A stretch of DNA of 55,902 nucleotides, from IMG/VR virus record IMGVR_UViG_3300046538_000287, positions 1 to 55,902 of that record; one strand, given 5' to 3'. Of this stretch, positions 8,240 through 16,771 are shown in pieces. This DNA comes from a virus. Under the pieces are notes generated by a model. The model was not told where the DNA came from, searched no databases, and was given only the letters and a program-made list of their open reading frames with translations. Numbering within the stretch: the first letter of the stretch is position 1; every line of letters begins with the position of its first letter. Made by a program: the position numbers and the translations under genes.

Positions 8240-9499
8240 TCACCCTAACTCTAAAGAGGCGCCCTTCCCCGGATCGGCGCCTTTTTCTTTTCCGTTGCCG
8301 GTCAAAAAACCTCTGAGGCGATGCTTAACCGAAGTCTTCGTAAGCGGAGCATCAAATCTGAAATCTACGACTTGGACACCATTGTCACTGCAAAGACGGC
8401 GCTTCAGTTCATCCCGCTCCAGAACACGTCTGTGGGCTTCGTCACCGCCGAATACCGAAATTGGCCTGTAATGCTGCTCACCTTGGTGTTCAACAGCCAG
8501 CTTTAGCTCCGGAAGATAAATGTCTATACGCATCCTGCCCAACCATTCTGGGGTTGCTTCACGCAATATCCTGTGATCGGGAAATAGCTCCCTCACGAAA
8601 CCATAAAGAGCTGACTCTCTCTGCCAACGGCTAAGACCAAGGATATGCATAATCTCTGCGCGAGCGGTCTTTCTATCAACGCCAAGGTCGTACATGACCT
8701 GATCAATATACGCGTCGAAGTTTTTTTCAACCGATGCCCCGTAACGCTCATCCTCTGCGTCCCTCCTCGCAATACAGAGGTGGCAAAGCTCATCGAGATA
8801 TTGGCAAGCCTTGAGCAGATCAGAAAACGTATTTTTAGTGATACCCACTGTATCTATCTGGTCCATGAATCCAGAGTGAAAGCTTCGTGAGCAGCCGCAC
8901 AAATGCTTTTGGCCATTGATCATGTTATCGAACGAGACAACTCGATGGTCAAGCAAGCCCGCCATCGGATCTAAATTGGCAATCAAAGGCTGTGGAGTGC
9001 TGTTGTCTCTAACCAGCGTATCCAGAATCGATTGGAAGACCGATCTTCCGATACTTATATGGTTGATTCGGAAGACATGATTGACCTGGGTTTTCAGTTG
9101 TTTGATTTTCAGCTGGGAGATGCGATTTATCCCACCACCGTAGTTGATGGGAATGAGGCTCATCTCTTCCGCCTCTAGGTGGACCTCATCGAACGTGTCG
9201 TCCAAACGGGTGGACAAGCTAATCTCGCAGTACCACGTCTCGTAGCCCGTCCTGAGAAGCTCTGGAAGCGTGGCATAGCGTCTTTTGAAATACATCGAGT
9301 GGAATTTCACTGCCGGTGGCTTGATCAGTCGATCAGAGAAAGCTTCGGCAAAACGCTCAAAAAGATGAGATTCGATAGCACGCTCAATCGCAAGAACAGG
9401 CGTCATCCCTGGCGTCTCAAGATCGCGAACAACAGGATTAACCAGCCTCATACCGTCAAGACGAACCTGGATTGCACCCTTCCCCTCACCCCCTGCCAT
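8240..9499 (-). CDS. Protein with C-terminal Vsr-like / PD-(D/E)XK-type nuclease domain
   Basis: 419 residues. The C-terminal part (about 320-400) has RMRIDIYLPELKLAVEHQG, then E-R-D-x-L-K-R-x-L-C and VVDFRF, the arrangement of very-short-patch-repair-like nucleases: D at the end of strand 1, E-x-Q in strand 2, then the ERD helix. Residues about 195-275 include several Cys/His (CGC and CHLC motifs), possibly a metal site. The N-terminal 190 residues are unrecognised. Its last codons overlap the terminator of the convergent mvaT-like gene. It is the last gene before the broken tRNA-Leu. Confidence 0.7.
   Translation of the reverse strand: MAGGEGKGAIQVRLDGMRLVNPVVRDLETPGMTPVLAIERAIESHLFERFAEAFSDRLIKPPAVKFHSMYFKRRYATLPELLRTGYETWYCEISLSTRLDDTFDEVHLEAEEMSLIPINYGGGINRISQLKIKQLKTQVNHVFRINHISIGRSVFQSILDTLVRDNSTPQPLIANLDPMAGLLDHRVVSFDNMINGQKHLCGCSRSFHSGFMDQIDTVGITKNTFSDLLKACQYLDELCHLCIARRDAEDERYGASVEKNFDAYIDQVMYDLGVDRKTARAEIMHILGLSRWQRESALYGFVRELFPDHRILREATPEWLGRMRIDIYLPELKLAVEHQGEQHYRPISVFGGDEAHRRVLERDELKRRLCSDNGVQVVDFRFDAPLTKTSVKHRLRGFLTGNGKEKGADPGKGASLELG
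8257..8287 (+). terminator. Intrinsic terminator of the GRP/MvaT-like operon
   Basis: Stem AGGCGCC (8257-8263) pairs with GGCGCCT (8276-8282), followed by a T-rich run. It ends rightward transcription and lies inside the 3' coding end of the convergent gene. Confidence 0.85.
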
Positions 9500-9623
9500 C
9501 GCGTGCCTCCTGCCCCTTCGTGATGGCCAATTGTTACCAAAACGAGCACAGAATCACATCATTAAATCTTACCAATGGCGCGGTGTTACCAATTTGTTAC
9601 TAAGGAGTTTTCTAACTGAAAAC

Positions 9624-9658
9624 AAAAAACCCGCACAGCCTATGAGCCACGCGGGTTT
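9624..9658 (-). terminator. Intrinsic terminator after the truncated tRNA-Leu
   Basis: On the minus strand AAACCCGC (9658-9651) pairs with GCGGGTTT (9634-9627), then a T run. It is positioned as the end of a tRNA transcript. Confidence 0.7.
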
Positions 9659-9691
9659 CAGATAAATACTTTAAGCTTTAATAACTAACAA

Positions 9692-9738
9692 GCGGGGGAT
9701 TTTAAGTCCCATGCGTCTACCAGTTTCGCCATTCGGGC
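9692..9738 (-). pseudogene. Truncated tRNA-Leu(UAA), 5' part only
   Basis: Reading leftward, the fragment starts with the acceptor strand GCCCGAA, has a D-arm containing AACTGGTAGACGC and an anticodon arm GGGACTTAAAATCCC with anticodon UAA. After the anticodon stem the sequence turns AT-rich: there is no variable arm, TPsiC arm (GTTCGA) or CCA. About 47 of the expected 85 or so bases remain. The 3' part was probably displaced by the island to the left. Confidence 0.8.
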
Positions 9739-9889
9739 GGTAGCGCGGTGAAGCAGTCTGAAGACTGTCAAATAACCATCTGGCAGTTCTGACGCCTGTG
9801 CAGCAGAGGGGGAAATATATACATCCCGCTCCGGTGAAGCAAGTTTGCGACTGGCCTTTTCAAGACTAAATCTTGCAGGACAGTGCAAA

Positions 9890-9924
9890 TAAAAAAGCTC
9901 CGTAAATCAAAGATCTACGGAGCT
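9890..9924 (-). terminator. Intrinsic terminator between the tRNA-Cys and tRNA-Leu remnants
   Basis: On the minus strand AGCTCCGTA (9924-9916) pairs with TACGGAGCT (9904-9896), followed by six T. It sits in the spacer of the tRNA cluster. Confidence 0.75.
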
Positions 9925-9933
9925 CGTTTAAAG

Positions 9934-9981
9934 TGGAGGCCGAGGTCGGAATCGAACCGGCGTAGGTGGATTTGCAATCCA
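9934..9981 (-). pseudogene. Truncated tRNA-Cys(GCA), 3' part only (att remnant)
   Basis: Leftward, the fragment begins in the anticodon stem (TGGATTGCAAATCCA, anticodon GCA), continues through the TPsiC arm (GGTTCGATTCC) and acceptor strand to an encoded CCA at 9934. Acceptor 5' strand and D-arm are absent; upstream sequence does not fold with it. A 3' half starting at the anticodon loop is what tyrosine-recombinase islands leave at the distal att site, so an intact tRNA-Cys probably lies at the far end of an island to the right. Confidence 0.85.
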
Positions 9982-10397
9982 TCCACAAAACAAGCTATTT
10001 CAATAGGTTAGCAGCTTTACCGTTCCGCAAGCTACTGATTTTTAACGGCCTGCATCCCACGGCTTTCAAGAGGCCGGTTTTGGGTTGCGGAACGTATTTT
10101 TGTCGCTTTCCCTTCGACATCCATGGATTTGTCGCGCCTGGTCCAGCGTTCGCTTTGGGCATGTCTGCCCCCCCCTTCATCAGAAAAAGCCCCGGCTGAA
10201 CGACCGCGATGAATGCGCTGCCTTTCCAGGCTGCCAGAGAAAAACGGTCTAATCCCTCGGGCGGGTTCAGGAATACACTTAATGAGGGCTCCTGGCCAAA
10301 TGTGTTTAGGGAGCCTACCAAGCATCTACTTTCCAGGAGCTTCCACACCCACGTCTGACAAAAGTCATTTGGCTGACTCCCGTCAAGGTATGTCGCC

Positions 10398-10667
10398 ATG
10401 TTATCGACTCTAGAACTACGCCACCTCGTAGAGCAAAGCTTCCTCCCGACTCGCTGTGACTGTACGGTCGATCCACCTGCAGCGCTGACCGTTCGTTTTT
10501 ATCACGGCACCTCGAATCAAGAAATCCTCACGGTCACCGGGATCCCGATTACCCCGCTCAACAACGGCTTTGCCATCGAAACCCTTATCGCGGATCTGCG
10601 AAACGACCTCGAACGTGTCAGCGCTGCTACTCCTTGTTACTCGGCAAATCACGCTGGCAAAAGGTAG
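10398..10667 (+). CDS. DUF1652 domain protein
   Basis: 89 residues with the family opening LSTLELRHLVEQSFLPTRC, then a C-x-C pair and TVTGIPI, ending in a helical LIADLRNDLE segment. DUF1652 proteins are short, mostly Pseudomonas-restricted and of unknown function. A second, more typical paralog is at 17572-17820. A receiver-domain gene follows 129 bases downstream on the same strand. Confidence 0.8.
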   Translation: MLSTLELRHLVEQSFLPTRCDCTVDPPAALTVRFYHGTSNQEILTVTGIPITPLNNGFAIETLIADLRNDLERVSAATPCYSANHAGKR

Positions 10668-10796
10668 CAGCGAAAGTAGCTCCAACGCTCCTCTTGCCCC
10701 GCATTACCAAAATTATCCTGTGCCTACAGTTCCTAAAAAAGCGCTTACACTGGATTTTCAAAACCCACGATTAATCCAGAAAAGGAGTCCCCTTTA

Positions 10797-11207
10797 GTGA
10801 GCATGAATTGGGATGAGCTAATACCCACCACTCGGCAAGTCGTCGTCATTGAGGATGAGCCAGTGGTTAGGATGCTTCTGGAAGAAACGCTGGCTGAGAT
10901 TGGCTTTTCATCGACGACTTTCGACACTGCTGCCGCAGCGCTCATCCATCTCATCAATGTAAAAGGTGATTGCGCGCTGATCATCGTGGACCAAGGGCTG
11001 CCAGGAGGAGTCCAAGGAGCTGAGTTCATCCACATGGCAAAAGAACGATGGCCAAATATTCCTTCGATCCTCACCTCTGGATATCTCATAGATGAGCAGG
11101 TGATCCCGACGACGGCGACTTATCTACATAAGCCTTACACGTTGGAGCAGTTAGAAAAAACCATCGCTATTGTTCTCCTGCACCAGCGTGCCCTGATGCA
11201 AATCTGA
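10797..11207 (+). CDS. Stand-alone response-regulator receiver domain
   Basis: 136 residues, almost exactly one CheY-like domain with no output domain. The acidic pair is E19-D20, the phospho-acceptor D65 lies in LIIVDQGLPGG, the switch residue is in TSGY (about 93-94) and the conserved lysine is K112 in LHKPY. GTG at 10797 is chosen because AGGAG lies 9 bases upstream; ATG at 10803 is the alternative. Such single-domain receivers act as phosphorelay shuttles or by protein binding; no histidine kinase gene is nearby. Confidence 0.9.
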   Translation: MSMNWDELIPTTRQVVVIEDEPVVRMLLEETLAEIGFSSTTFDTAAAALIHLINVKGDCALIIVDQGLPGGVQGAEFIHMAKERWPNIPSILTSGYLIDEQVIPTTATYLHKPYTLEQLEKTIAIVLLHQRALMQI

Positions 11208-11930
11208 GGGCAACTTCCGCATTCAGATCCGAAGTCGTGCCCCCCATTCCTCCAGGCGCCAAATTGTTTGTAATTAGGAATAGATAGGGATTCGAACCCC
11301 TTCAGGTCTCCCTGAGGACCGCTCCAGACCATACAAAGCGGCGTTTTCTGCCTTCAAATATGGCGTAATGCGGTCCTTATCGGTCCTGAATATGCCCTAA
11401 TTTTGCCCTAAACCTCTCCCGACTCATTAGAGTTAGCAGTGTTGGAATCTGTCGCTTCTGCGTGATTGCCGGTAATCCTAATGGTGGCAATCTAAATTCT
11501 GATGACAGGCTGCGTTCGGCCATTTGCAGTCCTTCGTGACAGGCTTCAAATCGCCAAAAGCGAAGATTGCTCTAGGAAAGATGGCTACCGGCCCCTATAA
11601 CCTTTGAACTTGATACGCTCTCAAATAAGTGGCGGATGCTAATCGTTGCGGTCTTTCGACAGTGAGGCACTTTGGCCACGACACTCACCTTAAATACAGT
11701 TGTTTTAATGGACCACCCTCAAATCCATCTGATACGGTTTTTTTTCGATCATCTGAGCCTTTTTCGTCAACCAACAGTCTATAAAGTGTTGGGCATTCGC
11801 GCGCGATGATAATGGCCAGCCAAATATTCTGAAACATGAGTGATCGCTTGGGCTCGGAAACAGAAAGACGCCGCGATGATCCTTCATTGTGGCCGGTAAC
11901 AATATCGCTTCAAGCGAGCCTAGGAATCTG
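11208..11930. other. Gene-poor stretch with a tRNA-like scrap
   Basis: About 720 bases without a supported gene. Near 11280-11310 the minus strand reads like a TPsiC arm (GGTTCGAATCCC), but no complete tRNA folds around it, so it may be an old attachment site. Otherwise I see nothing definite apart from the promoter region of the AraC-family gene. Confidence 0.4.
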
Positions 11931-12785
11931 ATGTCGATTGCCCAAAGAGTTTTCCACGGCAGGTTTGGCCGGGTCGCCTTGCTGAATATGGATCGTTCGC
12001 TGGTTACCCACACCCATTCCGAATGCCATGTGCTGGTCAAAGTGTCCGGCGCAGACACTTACTTCAACGTCAACGGTCGCCGGGTTCCGCTCAGCGATCG
12101 CACGGCAGTGCTGGTCAATGCCTGGGAGCCGCATTTCTACGATTCGCAGCCGGGTGTCGGGGCCACCCTAATCCTGGCGCTCTACATAGAGCCCGCCTGG
12201 CTGGCCACTGCCCAGCAGTCGCTGTTGCTCAGCAGTCGGCCGGACTTTTTTGCCCAGTCGTGCATCGAGCTGTCGAGTCGTAATCGCACCTTGGCCGACA
12301 TCTTGGTCGCCGAAGCGCATGGCTGCGGGATCGTGCCGAAAGAACGCATGGAATTCATGCTGTTCGACTTCCTGATCGAACTGATCGAGGACTTTTCCAA
12401 TTGGCGGCATTTGTCGCTACTGGGTGCGCGAAACTCAGCTGAGTTCCGGGACGCGCGAGTGCGCCGTGGCACCGCCTGGCTGCTTGAGCACCTCGATGAT
12501 CCGAACCCGATCGACAACGCCGCGCGGGCTTGTGGTCTGTCGCGGGCGCACTTCTTTGCGCTGTTCAAGAAAGATACCGGCATGACGCCAACCCTGCTGC
12601 TTAACGACGCGCGCATGCGCCGGGCTTTTGCCTGGCTTGAGCGTGAGCGCAGTGGAACGTTGGGCCAGTTGTCGGAGCACCTCGGGTTCTCGGAGCAAGG
12701 TCATTTCACACGGTTTTTCCGTCAGCACATCGGAGCTTCACCCAGCCAGTATCGGCGTGTTGTGGATTGTTATGCGCCGGTTTGA
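11931..12785 (+). CDS. AraC-family transcriptional regulator
   Basis: 284 residues from ATG 11931, which has AGGA about 6 bases upstream; a GTG at 11889 would add 14 residues. The N-terminal half is an AraC-type cupin: HTHSECHVLVKVSG, then PLSDRTAVLVNAWEPHFY. The C-terminal 100 residues contain the two helix-turn-helix units, with ARACGLSRAHFFALFKKDTG and, near the end, LGFSEQGHFTRFFRQHIGASPSQYRR, the family signature. Ligand and targets are unknown; no metabolic operon is adjacent. Confidence 0.92.
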   Translation: MSIAQRVFHGRFGRVALLNMDRSLVTHTHSECHVLVKVSGADTYFNVNGRRVPLSDRTAVLVNAWEPHFYDSQPGVGATLILALYIEPAWLATAQQSLLLSSRPDFFAQSCIELSSRNRTLADILVAEAHGCGIVPKERMEFMLFDFLIELIEDFSNWRHLSLLGARNSAEFRDARVRRGTAWLLEHLDDPNPIDNAARACGLSRAHFFALFKKDTGMTPTLLLNDARMRRAFAWLERERSGTLGQLSEHLGFSEQGHFTRFFRQHIGASPSQYRRVVDCYAPV

Positions 12786-12882
12786 ACCTAGGAGGACGGG
12801 GTATTGGGAAAAACTCCCGCCGATGAAGATAGTCTTTCATCTTGAAACTGGCGGCATTTATAGGTTACGAAATTTGAAAAGT

Positions 12883-13176
12883 CTATTTATTGTCCAGAAA
12901 GTCATAAATTTCTTTCATGCGTTCTTCGCGCATCAACTCAAGCTCTTGCTTAGTTTCGGCTACCCATTGCAGGATGAAGTCCCAGCAATCGCAGTCGTGA
13001 GCGTCCGCTTCTGCTTCAAATGCTTCTTTCAGAAATTTAAGGCGATACTCATCTGGCGAGAGCCCACAGTTTTCAGCGAGGCGGTAGTTCAGCGCATTGA
13101 GTTCAAGTTGGATCCACAAGTGGGCGTCCAGGAATTTCTTCAGGGCGAGTTCGCCTCTAAGTTCTTTTGCGATCAT
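12883..13176 (-). CDS. Small hypothetical protein, helical
   Basis: 97 residues, acidic and helical, with a DCDCWDFILQW segment in the middle and no membrane span. It lies 70 bases downstream of the SPOR-like gene on the same strand, so co-transcription is possible. Family not recognised. Confidence 0.6.
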   Translation of the reverse strand: MIAKELRGELALKKFLDAHLWIQLELNALNYRLAENCGLSPDEYRLKFLKEAFEAEADAHDCDCWDFILQWVAETKQELELMREERMKEIYDFLDNK

Positions 13177-13246
13177 GAATGCTCTCTTGTGGCATACAAT
13201 AAGTAGTTGGTTGTTCGAGGTCGGCCCAGCGCTAAATCGGACTAGG

Positions 13247-14038
13247 TCAATTTCCTGCCATCATCCATCCTCGAACGCCATGACGTTCACTCAGTTCTTT
13301 CACGACTCGAGCCGCGTCCTGCTTTTGTTTATACGGGCCGATGACGACAAAGTTGTTTTCTTTACGCGCTACCGGCAACTGCAGCTGCTGAATGGCTTTT
13401 ACTGCGCGATGGCGGCTGGGTGTGTTCAATGCAATTTCGACCACCCACAGGCCGGATGAAGGGCTGGTTGAAGCTTCTTTTTTTGCGTGAAAAATGTAGC
13501 CGCCGCACGTCAAGCACGGGCGTTCTAGCGTGATTAGCGAGCCTGGCACCGTGCGAAACACATGCCATTTCGGATCAATGTTTTTTTTGCGGGCGAAGAG
13601 TGCCAATAGCAGGCCGGCAATAGAAATCAAACCGGTAAGAATAATTGTCCATTTGTGTGCCTGTGTGGGCAATGAAGGCAGCGAAAGTACTGGCGTTTCG
13701 TCTGGCTTTTCGATCAAAAACTGTACGGCGTCAGCCTCCGTTGAGTCGGGTATGCGGGATTCGTTTTTCGCAGGGTGCGCGAGCCCGTCGGAATGTTTTG
13801 TGCTGAGCTCTGTCGCCACTTTATTAGCGGTGTCATCGAGTAGTTGTCCGAACTTTGTTACTTTTTGCTGGATGTATGAATTGTCGACGTTATTTTGACA
13901 ATCTGGTCCTAAGGACGTGTAGGCCCATATTAGTGCTGATAGTTGTCCAAAAACGCCAGTTACCAAAAAGCCCAAACCAAGCTTTCGCACGGCACCCTCT
14001 CCAAAGTCATTTTTCGCAGCTCTTGTGTTATGCAGCAC
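13247..14038 (-). CDS. Membrane protein with CxxC motif and SPOR-like C-terminus
   Basis: 263 residues. Two hydrophobic spans at about 20-40 and 130-149 frame a polar loop of about 90 residues. After the second span there is a C175-x2-C178 motif and then a repeat-like alpha/beta unit (about 197-260: WVVEIALNTPSRHRAVKAI ... NFVVIGPYKQKQDAARVV). That unit matches the SPOR fold pattern, a peptidoglycan-binding module used in cell-division proteins. Topology and a cell-envelope role are inferred. Confidence 0.65.
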   Translation of the reverse strand: MLHNTRAAKNDFGEGAVRKLGLGFLVTGVFGQLSALIWAYTSLGPDCQNNVDNSYIQQKVTKFGQLLDDTANKVATELSTKHSDGLAHPAKNESRIPDSTEADAVQFLIEKPDETPVLSLPSLPTQAHKWTIILTGLISIAGLLLALFARKKNIDPKWHVFRTVPGSLITLERPCLTCGGYIFHAKKEASTSPSSGLWVVEIALNTPSRHRAVKAIQQLQLPVARKENNFVVIGPYKQKQDAARVVKELSERHGVRGWMMAGN

Positions 14039-14162
14039 GAAAGCGTTAGAGCCGAGTGTGCGAGAAAGGCGCAGAAAGCGCCTTGCCTGGGGAGAGGAAG
14101 TTCTGCGCTGGGGTCTGAAAATTTGCCTTAGCGTCTGATTTTCATGAAGGGCAGCAATGGGT

Positions 14163-14181
14163 CCAGGCTGTGTGAAAACGC
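14163..14181 (+). repeat. Left inverted-repeat core of the IS1182-family element
   Basis: Perfect 19-bp match to the reverse complement of 15824-15842. Confidence 0.9.
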
Positions 14182-14229
14182 CTGCGATTGTCTAACCTTC
14201 TGATCGTCTAGATCGTATCGGGGGCGATC

Positions 14230-15666
14230 ATGAAGCGATTCATTAAGGGTGAGGCTCGGACGCAGGTGACGCTGCTGCCGGAGTGCCTGGACGACTACGT
14301 AGCCGAAGAAAATCCAGTGCGCGTGGTCGACGTTTTCGTCGATGAACTCGACCTGGGTGCACTTGGGTTTGAAGGCGTTGATCCTGCTGCAACGGGGCGT
14401 CCGGCCTACCATCCTGCGATCTTGCTGAAGATCTATATCTACGGCTATCTCAATCGGATTCAGTCCACCCGCCGGCTTGAGCGTGAGGCCCAGCGTAACG
14501 TCGAGTTGATGTGGCTGACGGGGCGTTTGGCTCCAGATTTCAAAACCATCGCTGACTTTCGCAAGGACAACGGCAAGGCTATTCGCAGTGTCTGCCGGCA
14601 ATTTGTGGTGCTTTGTCGCAACCTTAACCTCTTCTCCCAATCGATCATCGCCATCGACGGCAGCAAATTCAAAGCCGTCAATAATCGCAACCGCAACTTC
14701 ACTCAGGGCAAGGTGAAGGCACGTATGCAGCAGATCGAGCAGAGCATTGATCGATATCTGGCGGCGATGGATTCAGCGGATCGGGCAACGCCCGAAGTGG
14801 CCGAGGCTAAAGCAGAGCGGCTGAAAGAAAAGATAGAAACACTGAAAAAGCAGATGCAGAAACTCAAGGTCATCGAGGCGCAGCTCCACGACAGTCCAGA
14901 CCAGCAGATCTCCCTCACAGACCCAGATGCACGCTCAATGGCCACGAGCGGCCGAGGCACCGGAACGGTTGGCTACAACGTACAAACAGCTGTCGACGAT
15001 AAACACCATCTGATCATTGCCCATGAGTTGACCAACGTTGGCAATGACCGTGGGCAACTGAGCAATATGGCGAACCAGGCGCGTGAAGAGATCGGCTCTG
15101 AGTCGCTGACGGTGGTGGCCGACCGAGGCTATTACAAAGGTCTGGAAATCCTTGCTTGCGAGCAAGCCGGCATCACTACTTTCGTGCCGAAACCCCTGAC
15201 CTCGGGCAGCAAAGCCGAAGGCCGATTCGGTAAGCAGGACTTCATCTACGTTGCTGCATCGGACGCGTATCGATGCCCTGCGGGACAGTTACTGACCCGG
15301 CGGCATTCGTCGATGGAAGACGGCATGTTCTTGCATTGTTACTACTTCTCGGGCTGCCAGTCCTGCGCAATGCAAAAGCAATGTACGACGGGAAAGGAGC
15401 GCCGTGTGAGGCGCTGGGAACATGAGGCGGTAATCGACGCGATGCAGGTCCGGCTAGAAAATGATCCAGCGATGATGAGAGTTCGTCGACAGACCGTTGA
15501 ACATCCTTTTGGAACGCTCAAATACTGGATGGGAAGTACCCACTTCCTGACCAAAACCCTGCCGCGGGTGAGCACTGAGATGAGCCTTCATGTGCTCGCC
15601 TACAACCTCAAACGAATGATGAGCATCTTTGGCATCGCAGGACTGCTTGAGGCGATCAGGGCGTGA
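14230..15666 (+). CDS. IS1182-family transposase
   Basis: 478 residues, typical of the family. DDE residues are visible as D143 (IIAIDGSKFKAV), D298 (LTVVADRGYYKG) and E424 (EHPFGTLKYWMG). The N-terminal part has the family's RLEREAQRNVELMWLTG block at about 82-98. A helical charged insertion lies at about 160-220 and a Cys cluster (C370, C376, C379, C385) precedes the last catalytic residue. The frame is intact, so the element may be active. Confidence 0.95.
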   Translation: MKRFIKGEARTQVTLLPECLDDYVAEENPVRVVDVFVDELDLGALGFEGVDPAATGRPAYHPAILLKIYIYGYLNRIQSTRRLEREAQRNVELMWLTGRLAPDFKTIADFRKDNGKAIRSVCRQFVVLCRNLNLFSQSIIAIDGSKFKAVNNRNRNFTQGKVKARMQQIEQSIDRYLAAMDSADRATPEVAEAKAERLKEKIETLKKQMQKLKVIEAQLHDSPDQQISLTDPDARSMATSGRGTGTVGYNVQTAVDDKHHLIIAHELTNVGNDRGQLSNMANQAREEIGSESLTVVADRGYYKGLEILACEQAGITTFVPKPLTSGSKAEGRFGKQDFIYVAASDAYRCPAGQLLTRRHSSMEDGMFLHCYYFSGCQSCAMQKQCTTGKERRVRRWEHEAVIDAMQVRLENDPAMMRVRRQTVEHPFGTLKYWMGSTHFLTKTLPRVSTEMSLHVLAYNLKRMMSIFGIAGLLEAIRA

Positions 15667-15823
15667 ATCCAGCCGCTTAGATCGCCCGTTAGTAGCCGTT
15701 TGGGCCGCTGACGCGGCCCAAACGGCATTACAAACGTCTATGTAGCTCACTAAGGTAATTCGCGCTTCTGCCCGCTGATTCCACAGGCAATCCTCGCGAC
15801 TCTCAGTTTTCGACGTATTCAGC

Positions 15824-15842
15824 GCGTTTTCACACAGCCTGG
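15824..15842 (-). repeat. Right inverted-repeat core of the IS1182-family element
   Basis: Reverse complement of 14163-14181, 19 of 19 bases. Confidence 0.9.
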
Positions 15843-16045
15843 GTCGTTTTCTGCCTTTGGACAACGGCAGCTTTGGGGGTCGATAGTAGCCCTAGCGCTC
15901 CCATCAGGATGAAGTACCAGCATGGTCGTCGCCATTGTCGACCAGGAAGGACTTTTGGAGGACGGGGACGCTCATCAGTCCACCACCTTATTCAAGACGA
16001 TTGGTCTATGGTTATCGTCAGATCCAGTCACAGAGGAGATGGGAA

Positions 16046-16234
16046 ATGATTGAGCGCATCAATGAAGAATTAGTAGTTCAGGCTGCTAGGGAATGGGCGG
16101 CGCGGTCAAACAAAAATGATGCAATTGCCGCTACGAATGCACAGGAAACGATTGCCGCCCTAAAGACCAAGCTGACGGGAGAGGAATACGACCGGGCCTT
16201 AGAAAATCTTTATCGTGAATACCATGAGTCGTAG
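16046..16234 (+). CDS. Small helical hypothetical protein, 62 aa
   Basis: Starts at an ATG preceded by GAGGAGATGGGAA, a strong ribosome binding site that decides the start although the frame is open further upstream. Acidic, alanine-rich and probably all helical. Unknown family; probably a genuine Pseudomonas small protein. Confidence 0.6.
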   Translation: MIERINEELVVQAAREWAARSNKNDAIAATNAQETIAALKTKLTGEEYDRALENLYREYHES

Positions 16235-16322
16235 CGGGTTCGTATTTTGCTGATCGTGATCGGTATTCACGAATAAGTCCGGCATGGTTGGCTGAGAAAG
16301 CTATTAGCACGGCCTCTAAAAC

Positions 16323-16544
16323 CTATGTTCCGCCGTCACCACCTTCCACTGCTCGGGCATAACGTTTGGTCGCCTCCGTCACCAGGCGCTTTCGCTCATC
16401 GCGATCGATGAAACCTTGTTTTAGGTACACCTCCGCCAGTCGGAGTAATTCCTCGTATTGCTCTTGCGCAGTCATTTTGATATCAGACCTATCCAGCAAT
16501 TTATGCCAGGTTGCAAGCGCTTGCGATTTCCGGTCTTCGTACAT
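16323..16544 (-). CDS. Small hypothetical protein, 73 aa
   Basis: Charged helical protein (EQYEELLRLAEVYLKQGFIDRDERKRLV), no membrane span and no known motif. It stands alone on the reverse strand among small forward genes. Its composition and codon use look coding. Confidence 0.55.
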   Translation of the reverse strand: MYEDRKSQALATWHKLLDRSDIKMTAQEQYEELLRLAEVYLKQGFIDRDERKRLVTEATKRYARAVEGGDGGT

Positions 16545-16771
16545 GACAACGCCTCCAAAGGACTATATGCGGTAGAAACCTCTGCTAGCGTGACGTTCAT
16601 CGGGGACGACATACGGCAAGTTAACCACATGAGCAATTTTCATCACTGTCCGCCCTGCTACGCTTCTAATTATTCGAATAGAGTCGAGCGATAATTACGA
16701 CTGTTCCCATTGACTGTTGAGGTTGCGGAATGTGAGAGAACAATTGATGGTGGGTCGCCTTCACCCTAGCC

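Larger units (their letters stand above)
14150..15855 (+). mobile_element. IS1182-family insertion sequence, complete
   Basis: A single intact transposase gene is framed by inverted ends. A perfect 19-bp core, CCAGGCTGTGTGAAAACGC, is at 14163-14181 and in inverse orientation at 15824-15842; weaker similarity extends outward to GGCAG on both sides, giving the approximate limits used here. I could not identify a convincing target duplication. It does not visibly split a gene. Confidence 0.85.

Noticed and set aside
9995-10399. 134-codon reverse frame between tRNA-Cys remnant and DUF1652 gene
   Set aside because: Odd composition, no ribosome binding site and no domain; probably repetitive or non-coding Pseudomonas intergenic DNA.
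11275-11312. tRNA-like TPsiC arm on the minus strand
   Set aside because: No acceptor, D or anticodon arm can be folded around it; too little for a tRNA or firm att call.
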